A DNA stretch of 6,528 nucleotides from Candidatus Pelagibacterales bacterium (GTDB lineage Bacteria; Pseudomonadota; Alphaproteobacteria; TMED109), in NCBI GenBank assembly GCA_002732015.1, contig PCCU01000023.1, positions 1-6,528 on the forward strand, written 5' to 3'. Made by a program: the position numbers and the translations under genes. Within the stretch, counting starts at the first letter, position 1; each line of letters starts with the position of its first letter. Of this stretch, positions 1-6,058 are shown piece by piece. Below the pieces are notes generated by a model, which was not told the origin of the DNA, made no database searches, and worked only from the letters and a program-made list of their open reading frames with translations.

Positions 1-674
1 TTGCAGCTTTTAGTAGTTATGGTATAACCTTTAATCTTGCCGGTGAAGCTAATGACTATGTTGGAAAAGGTTTATGTGGTGGACAAATTAATATATTTCC
101 CACAGAAGACTCTAAGATAATACCTGAAGATAGTATAATTATAGGAAATACTGTATTATATGGTGCTATCGCTGGGCAGTGTTATTTTAGGGGTATAGGT
201 GGTGAAAGGTTTGCAGTAAGAAATTCCGGAGCTTGGGCAGTAGTAGAAGGTTTAGGAGACCATGGTTGTGAGTACATGACAGGAGGAGTAGTTTTGTGTT
301 TGGGGAAAACAGGAAAAAATTTTGGAGCAGGTATGTCTGGAGGAATTGCTTATATCTATGATAAAGATAACACTTTTGAAAAGCAATGTAACTTAAGTTT
401 AATAGACTTGTCAAAAGTAAAGAAATCAAATAATAATAATAGAAAATATACCTTTGATTTTTTGAAAAATAATATGTTGGGTTTTCATGAAGATAGAATT
501 CACTTTTTGTTAAAAAATCATTTTAAATTTACCAGAAGTTCTTTAGCTAAAACGTTATTAAACAATTGGGATAAAGAAAAAGAAAATTTTACTGTAGTAT
601 TTCCAAAAGACTACAAAATAGCTTTAGAAAATATGAATAAAAAAAATTATAATTTAAAAAAACTAGGAGAGTAG
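1..674 (+). CDS. gltB: Glutamate synthase large (alpha) subunit, C-terminal fragment
   Basis: This is the last 223 residues of the GOGAT large subunit; the frame is open from base 3 and the gene is cut by the left edge. GltB hydrolyses glutamine, channels the ammonia and reductively aminates 2-oxoglutarate to glutamate in the cytoplasm. The visible part is the C-terminal glycine-rich beta-helix domain (GXGXG type), a structural domain; the glutaminase, FMN and 3Fe-4S regions lie upstream of the window. Diagnostic stretches are NLAGEANDYVGKG (fragment residues 11-23), GGERFAVRNSGA (66-77), EGLGDHGCEYMTGG (82-95) and GKTGKNFGAGMSGG (101-114). A less conserved tail follows, with a run of four Asn (143-146) and the end pattern FPKDYKIALENM that closes many GltB proteins. 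The Met codon at 276 is internal and is not a start. The stop is 3 bases before gltD. Family assignment is very secure. Confidence 0.96.
   Translation, partial: AAFSSYGITFNLAGEANDYVGKGLCGGQINIFPTEDSKIIPEDSIIIGNTVLYGAIAGQCYFRGIGGERFAVRNSGAWAVVEGLGDHGCEYMTGGVVLCLGKTGKNFGAGMSGGIAYIYDKDNTFEKQCNLSLIDLSKVKKSNNNNRKYTFDFLKNNMLGFHEDRIHFLLKNHFKFTRSSLAKTLLNNWDKEKENFTVVFPKDYKIALENMNKKNYNLKKLGE
665..670 (+). promoter_or_regulatory. Shine-Dalgarno site of gltD
   Basis: AGGAGA lies inside the last codons of gltB, 7 bases before the GTG at 678. This spacing supports GTG as the gltD start, and the site's position inside gltB implies coupled translation of the two subunits. Confidence 0.8.
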
Positions 675-677
675 AAA

Positions 678-2075
678 GTGGGTAAGGTTACAGGTTTTTT
701 AGACCATGAAAGAAAAGAGAGGGATTACTTTTCTGTAAAAAATAGAATTAAAAATTTCAAAGAATTTTTAATTCCACTGAGTGATAAAGATTTAAAAGTT
801 CAGGCTTCTAGATGTATGGACTGTGGAATTCCTTACTGTCACTCTGGATGTCCTGTAAATAATATTATACCTGATTGGAATGACATGGTTTATAATGATG
901 ATATTGAGAATGCATTAAAGACATTACATTCTACAAATAATTTTCCTGAGTTTACAGGAAGAATTTGCCCGGCTCCATGTGAAGCAGCGTGTACACTAAA
1001 TATAGAGGATAGCCCAGTTACAATTAAAACGATTGAATGTGCAATAATAGATAAAGGTTGGAAGTTAGGTCTTGTAAAGCCACAAAAGCCATTAAAAAAG
1101 CTTTCTAAATCTGTTGCTGTAATTGGATCTGGCCCAGCAGGTATGGCAGCTGCACAGCAATTGGCTAGGAAGGGTTACAGTGTAGTCGTATTTGAGAAAA
1201 ATAAGCTTATAGGGGGGTTATTGAGGTATGGAATCCCTGACTTTAAAATGGAAAAATATCTAATTGATAGACGTGTTGAGCAAATGAAAAAAGAAGGTGT
1301 TGTATTTAAAACTTCTGTAGACATAGGAAAAGATTTAAGCGTTAGTAAACTTAAAAAAGATCATGATGCAGTTTTAATCTGTTCAGGGTCTGAGCATGCT
1401 AGAGATTTAAATATTCCTGGAAGAGAAGCTAGTGGTGTTCATTTTGCAATGGATTTTTTGCCTATGCAAAATAAGATAGTTTCTGGGGAAATAAATACAG
1501 AAGAGTTGAAAATTTCAGCTAAAAATAAGAATGTTGTAGTTATCGGAGGAGGAGATACAGGTTCGGATTGTATAGGTACTTCAATTAGGCAAGGAGCAAA
1601 AAGCGTAAAACAAATAGAGATTATGCCGATGCCTCCAAAGAATGAAAATAAAGAATTAACTTGGCCAAACTGGCCTTTAAAATTAAGAACGTCATCTTCT
1701 CAGCAAGAAGGAGTAAAAAGAGATTGGTCCGTTCTTACTAAATCATTTGAAGTTAAATCTAATAAGGTGACAGGTCTTAATTGTATTAAAATTGATAAAA
1801 ATTTTAAGGAAATAAAAAATAGTGACTTTAAAATTAAAGCTGACTTAGTGCTTTTAGCTATGGGATTTGTACATCCTTTAAAAAAAGGACCAATACAAGA
1901 ATTAAAACTAAAGCTTGATGATAAAGGTAATATATCTGCGTCTCAAAAAAACTATTTAACCTCAGATAAGAAGGTATTTGCTGCAGGAGACTCAAGAAGA
2001 GGACAATCATTAGTAGTCTGGGCTATTAAAGAAGGAAGAGATGCAGCTGACTCTATACATAAATTTTTATCCTGA
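678..2075 (+). CDS. gltD: Glutamate synthase small (beta) subunit, NADPH-dependent
   Basis: GltD (465 aa, near the usual 470-490) oxidises NADPH on FAD and passes electrons through Fe-S clusters to GltB. The start is GTG, chosen because of the AGGAGA site upstream and because MGKVTGFLDHERKER is the conserved GltD N-terminus. An N-terminal Cys-rich domain has Cys 46, 49, 54 and 58 (CMDCGIPYCHSGCP), then Cys 97, 101 and 105 (CPAPCEAAC); in the family these bind the two 4Fe-4S clusters. The first Rossmann motif GSGPAG (150-155) binds FAD, the second GGGDTG (290-295) binds NADPH, and AAGD (435-438) is the C-terminal FAD contact. All key motifs are intact. The gene follows gltB by 3 bases as one operon. 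Stand-alone GltD-like oxidoreductases exist, but the adjacent gltB makes GOGAT the clear call. Confidence 0.97.
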   Translation: MGKVTGFLDHERKERDYFSVKNRIKNFKEFLIPLSDKDLKVQASRCMDCGIPYCHSGCPVNNIIPDWNDMVYNDDIENALKTLHSTNNFPEFTGRICPAPCEAACTLNIEDSPVTIKTIECAIIDKGWKLGLVKPQKPLKKLSKSVAVIGSGPAGMAAAQQLARKGYSVVVFEKNKLIGGLLRYGIPDFKMEKYLIDRRVEQMKKEGVVFKTSVDIGKDLSVSKLKKDHDAVLICSGSEHARDLNIPGREASGVHFAMDFLPMQNKIVSGEINTEELKISAKNKNVVVIGGGDTGSDCIGTSIRQGAKSVKQIEIMPMPPKNENKELTWPNWPLKLRTSSSQQEGVKRDWSVLTKSFEVKSNKVTGLNCIKIDKNFKEIKNSDFKIKADLVLLAMGFVHPLKKGPIQELKLKLDDKGNISASQKNYLTSDKKVFAAGDSRRGQSLVVWAIKEGRDAADSIHKFLS

Positions 2076-2079
2076 AAGC

Positions 2080-2107
2080 TTGATACTTTACCAAATTAGT
2101 ATATATT
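2080..2107 (+). promoter_or_regulatory. Predicted sigma-70-type promoter of the rrf2-suf operon
   Basis: TTGATA (2080-2085) and TATATT (2102-2107) each match the sigma-70 -35 and -10 consensus at five of six positions and are separated by 16 bases. They sit in the only sizeable gap of the window, beginning 5 bases after the gltD stop. A start about 7 bases beyond the -10 box would fall at 2113-2115, on the rrf2 ATG. In AT-rich DNA, -10-like boxes are frequent by chance, so the support comes from the combination of both boxes, the spacing and the location before the regulator gene. Confidence 0.6.
2083..2107 (+). promoter_or_regulatory. Candidate IscR/Rrf2-type operator overlapping the promoter
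   Basis: An inverted repeat ATACT (2083-2087) / AGTAT (2098-2102) with a 10-base spacer lies between the -35 and -10 boxes. Compared by eye with the 25-base E. coli IscR type 1 consensus as I recall it (ATASYYGACTRWWWYAGTCRRSTAT), about 18 of 25 positions agree. The left half and centre match well; the right half decays after AGT. Many consensus positions are degenerate or A/T, so chance agreement in this DNA is appreciable. A bound regulator here would block RNA polymerase, which fits autorepression. This is inference, with no direct evidence of binding. Confidence 0.4.
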
Positions 2108-2113
2108 ACTTTC

Positions 2114-2530
2114 ATGTTAAAAATTACGAGATTAGCGGATTATTCTGTATTAATACTTTGCTGTTTCCAAGATAAAAAACTAACTGCTAAGAGTATTTCT
2201 AATAAAACTGGTTTAGGTATAGCTACAGTAAATAAAATATTATCCCTTTTAGTTAAGGCAAAAATATTAAAGCCAGTACGCGGGGTAAACGGAGGATATT
2301 GGCCATTAAAAAGTCTAAAAGAAGTATCAATAAAGGATATTATAGAAGCTATTGAAGGTCCTGTAGCTTTAACTAAATGTGTAGAGATAAGTGAAGAAAA
2401 AAATTGCAGCTTATATTGTACATGCATTACTAAAAATGTTTGGAGTAAAGTAAATAATTCTGTGCAAGCTACTTTACATAAAATAAAAATTAATGATATT
2501 ACCGATCAAAGTAGATCCTTCATAGACTAA
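2114..2530 (+). CDS. Rrf2-family transcriptional regulator of the SUF operon (IscR-like)
   Basis: This 138-aa protein has the Rrf2/IscR architecture. An N-terminal winged helix-turn-helix starts with MLKITRLADYSV, has a recognition region around GIATVNKILSLL (35-46) and a wing RGVNGGYW (56-63). A dimerisation helix and a Cys-rich segment follow (LTKC at 86-89, then NCSLYCTC at 97-104). Cys 89, 98 and 104 have the spacing expected for Fe-S ligands, so the protein probably senses cluster status and represses or activates the operon accordingly. The GIATVNKIL and EGPVALTKC stretches resemble the suf-regulator subfamily (suf_reg type) more than canonical IscR. The ATG at 2114 is chosen because the family N-terminus begins there. 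There is no recognisable Shine-Dalgarno site, and the predicted promoter ends 6 bases upstream. It precedes sufB by 25 bases. The role as SUF regulator rests on context plus motifs. Confidence 0.9.
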   Translation: MLKITRLADYSVLILCCFQDKKLTAKSISNKTGLGIATVNKILSLLVKAKILKPVRGVNGGYWPLKSLKEVSIKDIIEAIEGPVALTKCVEISEEKNCSLYCTCITKNVWSKVNNSVQATLHKIKINDITDQSRSFID

Positions 2531-2555
2531 TATCAGTATAAATAGTAGGTTAATT

Positions 2556-4031
2556 ATGAGAACAAGTGATGAGACAACAAAATTAGTAGAAGAAGCTTCT
2601 AAATATAAGTATGGCTTTACTACAAATATAGAACAGGATTTAGCTCCTAAAGGGTTAAATAAGAATATAGTAAGGTTTATTTCAAAAAAAAAAAATGAAC
2701 CTAAGTGGTTATTAAACTGGAGATTGAAAGCATTTGATACACTTGAAAAAAGAAAAGATAATTTTCCTACCTGGGCAAATCTAAAATATAATAAAATTGA
2801 CCTTCAAGATATTCATTATTATGCTGCCCCTAAATCAGAAGATGATAAGCCTAAGTCACTTGAAGAAGTAGACCCTGAGTTACTGAGAGCATATAACAAA
2901 TTAGGAATACCTCTTAAGGAACAAGAGTTTTTGGCCGGAGTTAAAAACAGTCACAAAGTAGCAGTTGATGCCGTATTTGATAGTGTATCTGTGGCTACCA
3001 CCTTTAAAAGTGAATTGAGTAAGCTAGGGATTATTTTCTGCTCATTCTCTGAAGCTGTTGCAAACCATCCTGATTTAGTAAAAAAGTATTTAGGTACAGT
3101 TATTCCGGTTAACGACAATTATTTTTCTACTTTAAATTCAGCAGTTTTTAGCGATGGTTCTTTTGTTTACATTCCACCGGGGGTAAGGTGTCCTATGGAA
3201 TTAAGTACTTATTTTAGAATTAATGCAGCAAACACAGGGCAATTTGAAAGAACTCTAATAATAGCAGATAAAAACTCATATGTTTCTTATTTAGAAGGTT
3301 GTACAGCGCCTATGAGAGATGAAAATCAACTTCATGCTGCTGTTGTAGAGCTAGTGGCTTTAGAGAATGCTGAAATTAAATATTCTACAGTGCAAAATTG
3401 GTATCCTGGAGATAAGAATGGAAAGGGGGGAATTTATAATTTTGTTACTAAAAGAGGTATTTGCCAAGAAGCACATTCTAAAATTTCATGGACTCAAGTA
3501 GAAACTGGCTCAGCTGTCACTTGGAAATATCCTAGTGTAATATTAAAAGGGGATCACTCTTCGGGAGAGTTTTATTCAGTTGCTTTATCACATAATTGTC
3601 AGCAAGCAGATACAGGAACCAAAATGATACATATAGGAAAAAATACATCCTCAAGGATTGTTTCTAAAGGAATTTCTGCTGGAAGAGGACAACAAACTTA
3701 TAGAGGATTAGTAAGTATTTTACCAAAGGCAGATAATACAAAAAACTTTACACAGTGTGATTCACTTTTAATAGGAAATGATTGTGGAGCACATACAGTC
3801 CCCTACATAGATGTTAGAAATAAATCTTCTGATGTAGCACATGAAGCATCTACTTCAAAAATTAGTGAAGAACAATTATTTTTTTGTTTGCAAAGAGGTA
3901 TTACAGAAGAGGATGCAACAGCATTGATTGTTAACGGATTTTGTAGAGAAGTATTTAAAAGCCTTCCAATGGAATTTGCCGTTGAAGCAAAAAAACTATT
4001 AGAACTTAGCTTGGAGGGAGCAGTCGGATAA
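2556..4031 (+). CDS. sufB: Fe-S cluster assembly scaffold protein SufB
   Basis: SufB (491 aa; E. coli about 495) is the core subunit of the cytoplasmic SufBCD scaffold, receiving sulfur and forming the nascent cluster at the SufB-SufD interface. The N-terminal region has the typical KYKYGF (17-22) and NEPKWLLNWRLKAF (47-60). The beta-helix core includes SDGSFVYIPPGVRCP (199-213) and SYLEGCTAP (244-252). The C-terminus has FTQCDSLLIG (398-407), CGAHTVPYI (410-418), HEASTSKI (429-436) and QRGITEEDA (446-454). Cys 401 and Glu 430 align with E. coli Cys405 and Glu434, which are implicated in cluster assembly, and Cys 249 with Cys254. A 12-base A run crosses codons 43-47. The upstream ribosome site is weak (AGTAGG, 6 bases before the ATG). 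The stop overlaps the sufC start by one base. No key residue is missing. Confidence 0.98.
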   Translation: MRTSDETTKLVEEASKYKYGFTTNIEQDLAPKGLNKNIVRFISKKKNEPKWLLNWRLKAFDTLEKRKDNFPTWANLKYNKIDLQDIHYYAAPKSEDDKPKSLEEVDPELLRAYNKLGIPLKEQEFLAGVKNSHKVAVDAVFDSVSVATTFKSELSKLGIIFCSFSEAVANHPDLVKKYLGTVIPVNDNYFSTLNSAVFSDGSFVYIPPGVRCPMELSTYFRINAANTGQFERTLIIADKNSYVSYLEGCTAPMRDENQLHAAVVELVALENAEIKYSTVQNWYPGDKNGKGGIYNFVTKRGICQEAHSKISWTQVETGSAVTWKYPSVILKGDHSSGEFYSVALSHNCQQADTGTKMIHIGKNTSSRIVSKGISAGRGQQTYRGLVSILPKADNTKNFTQCDSLLIGNDCGAHTVPYIDVRNKSSDVAHEASTSKISEEQLFFCLQRGITEEDATALIVNGFCREVFKSLPMEFAVEAKKLLELSLEGAVG

Positions 4032-4768
4032 TGTTAAAAATATCAAATTTATCTGTTTCTGTAGAAAATAAGTTAATCATCAATAACTTAGACTTGGAAA
4101 TCGGTGAGGGTAAAAAAGTTGCTGTAATGGGACCCAATGGATCAGGAAAGTCAACGCTTTCTAATGTAATATCTGGTAAACCAGGATATAATATAAAAGA
4201 AGGTAGCATAAAATTTGAAGATACTGATATTCTTAAGATTAATCCTGATGAGAGGGCTGCTATGGGAATTTTCATGGCGTTTCAATATCCTGTTGAAATT
4301 CCAGGAATAGCTAATTCATCTTTTTTAAGAACAGCTATAAATTCTATTAGAAAAAAAAATAATATTGAACCTGTTAACACAAGAATTTTTTTAGAAGAAT
4401 TAAACCAGATTGCTAGCAAACTGGGGCTTGATAAATCTTTTCTTTCAAGAGACATGAATGAAGGTTTTTCAGGAGGAGAAAAGAAGAAAAATGAAATTCT
4501 ACAACTACTTTTATTAAAACCAAAATTATGTGTTTTAGATGAAATTGATTCGGGACTTGATATTGACTCTCTTAAAGTTATTTCTAAAGGTATCTCAGAA
4601 TACAGCAACAAAAAAAATTCTATGTTAATTATTACACACTATCAAAGGTTGTTGGATCACGTAATCCCTGATGAGGTTCATATTTTTAATAAAGGAAAAA
4701 TAGTTGAGTCTGGTGATCATGATTTAGTAAAAATATTAGAAGAAAAGGGATACAAGGAGTTTTCTTAA
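4031..4768 (+). CDS. sufC: Fe-S cluster assembly ATPase SufC
   Basis: SufC (245 aa, normal length) is a soluble ABC-type ATPase; two copies bind SufB and SufD and their ATP-driven dimerisation reshapes the scaffold so that the cluster can form. All ABC motifs are visible: Walker A GPNGSGKST (34-42), Q-loop Gln 85 in AFQYP, signature FSGGE (146-150), Walker B LCVLDE (166-171), D-loop SGLD (174-177) and H-loop His 203 in ITHYQR. Lys 152 and Glu 171 are also present; in E. coli SufC these form a characteristic salt bridge at the same numbers. The variant signature FSGGEKKKNEI and the absence of membrane segments separate it from transporter ATPases. The start overlaps the sufB stop as TAATG, with GGAGG 13 bases upstream inside sufB, indicating translational coupling. 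Confidence 0.98.
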   Translation: MLKISNLSVSVENKLIINNLDLEIGEGKKVAVMGPNGSGKSTLSNVISGKPGYNIKEGSIKFEDTDILKINPDERAAMGIFMAFQYPVEIPGIANSSFLRTAINSIRKKNNIEPVNTRIFLEELNQIASKLGLDKSFLSRDMNEGFSGGEKKKNEILQLLLLKPKLCVLDEIDSGLDIDSLKVISKGISEYSNKKNSMLIITHYQRLLDHVIPDEVHIFNKGKIVESGDHDLVKILEEKGYKEFS

Positions 4769-6058
4769 ATGCTATTAAATGATTATTTAAATAAATTAAA
4801 AAAAACTAATTTAAAAGAACTAAATAAGCCTTGGTTAAGCAACGAGCTTCTTAACAAAGAGTTATTAGATAATATTTTTCCTGACAACAATGCAGAGGAG
4901 TGGAAAAACTTTAATGTAAATGCCTTTATTAAACAAAAGTGGAATCTATTAATTTCACAAGATAGTCCTAATTTAAAAAAAGAAAATATTTTATTCAAGA
5001 ATTTAATAGTTTTTAACAACGGAGTTTTAGATAAAAAACTAACAGAAATTAATACTGATGATAAAGTAAAGATTCATAGTCTCCAAGAGTATTATAATAA
5101 AGATAAAACTATAGTCGATAAAATATATTGTAATAGCAAGAAATATTCAGAAGATAGAATATCTGGAATAATTGATAATAAAACTACAAGTTTATTGTCG
5201 CTTAATTCTCTTCTTAATCAAGGGGTAGTTATAGAGGTAGCTGCAGACTCTAAAGTTGGTAATGAAATTTGCCTTTACAATCAAATTTCAGCTAATGAAA
5301 CTATAATTAATCCATATATTCTCTTAGTTGCAAATAAAAATTCGGAAGTAAATTTTTTGGACTTAACATCTTACATTGAAGAAAATAATTGGACCAATGT
5401 TTTTTATGAGGTCTACTTAGAAAAAAATTCAAAAGTAAGAATGTCAAACTTTAGTCTTAATCAATCTATGAATTTAAATACTTCCTCATATAATTTTCAT
5501 TTAGAAAAAGAAGCACTTTTAGAATTTGCATCTATTAACAAAGGAAATTCTAAGAAAGATATTAGAGTTTTTTTAAATGGAGAAAACTCTAAGGTAGACA
5601 TCAAAGGAATGCTATTATCAAGGCTTATTGAAAACAGCGATATATTCTGCAAAGTAACGCATAATGCATTTAGTTCTGATAGCAAACAAGACTGGAGAAT
5701 GATATCTGCTGATACTTCAAAAACTTCATTGAATGGAAAAATAAAAATAATGAAAGGCGCTAAGAATAGTTCAGGCAATTTCTTTTCTAAAGCTTTATTA
5801 TTAAATGATAAAGCTAAGGCTCTTTCTAAACCAGAGCTAGAAATTTTTGAAGATGATGTTTCATGTTCCCATGGATCCTCATTTGGCGAATTAGAAAAAG
5901 ATAAGGTATTCTATTTGCAAAGTCGAGGTTTTTCAAAAAAAGAAGCTATAGAAATGTTAGTTTCAGCATTTATAAGTGAACTTAATTTTAGTGATAATAA
6001 TTTATCTGATAACTTGAAAAATGAAGTTGAAAAAATGTTTATAGGGAAAGATTTATAA
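4769..6058 (+). CDS. sufD: Fe-S cluster assembly protein SufD
   Basis: SufD (429 aa; E. coli about 423) is the SufB paralogue that completes the SufBC2D scaffold and is linked to iron entry. The N-terminal half is Lys/Asn-rich and poorly conserved apart from AEEWKNFNV (42-50), which resembles the family EEW motif. The C-terminal beta-helix end is diagnostic: KPELEIFEDDVSCSHGSS (354-371), followed by FYLQSRGFSKKEAIEML (381-397). Cys 366 and His 368 are conserved, His 368 matching E. coli His360 at the cluster-forming interface. The ATG follows the sufC stop with no gap, and a strong site AAGGAG (4754-4759) lies 9 bases upstream inside sufC. Confusion with SufB is excluded by the neighbouring true sufB and by the CSHG motif. 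Confidence 0.95.
   Translation: MLLNDYLNKLKKTNLKELNKPWLSNELLNKELLDNIFPDNNAEEWKNFNVNAFIKQKWNLLISQDSPNLKKENILFKNLIVFNNGVLDKKLTEINTDDKVKIHSLQEYYNKDKTIVDKIYCNSKKYSEDRISGIIDNKTTSLLSLNSLLNQGVVIEVAADSKVGNEICLYNQISANETIINPYILLVANKNSEVNFLDLTSYIEENNWTNVFYEVYLEKNSKVRMSNFSLNQSMNLNTSSYNFHLEKEALLEFASINKGNSKKDIRVFLNGENSKVDIKGMLLSRLIENSDIFCKVTHNAFSSDSKQDWRMISADTSKTSLNGKIKIMKGAKNSSGNFFSKALLLNDKAKALSKPELEIFEDDVSCSHGSSFGELEKDKVFYLQSRGFSKKEAIEMLVSAFISELNFSDNNLSDNLKNEVEKMFIGKDL

Noticed and set aside
187..429. Minus-strand open frame opposite gltB
   Set aside because: It is a low-complexity Leu/Phe-rich shadow of a conserved gene with no recognisable motif or ribosome site.
276..674. A separate 132-aa gene starting at ATG 276
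   Set aside because: The frame is open back to base 3 and encodes conserved GltB sequence throughout, so this Met is internal (the EYMTGG motif).
2075..2089. Possible terminator stem (AAAG / CTTT) after gltD
   Set aside because: The stem is only 4 weak base pairs with no following T-run, so it is not a credible terminator.
2140..2427. Minus-strand open frame opposite the Rrf2 gene
   Set aside because: It lies wholly within a conserved regulator gene and shows no family features.
2519..2544. Possible second promoter before sufB (TTCATA and TATAAA)
   Set aside because: The spacing between the boxes is only about 12 bases and the -35 match is weak; sufB is better explained by transcription from the upstream promoter.
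4006..4611. Two minus-strand open frames opposite sufC
   Set aside because: Both mirror SufC coding sequence, including its ABC motifs, and have no independent support.
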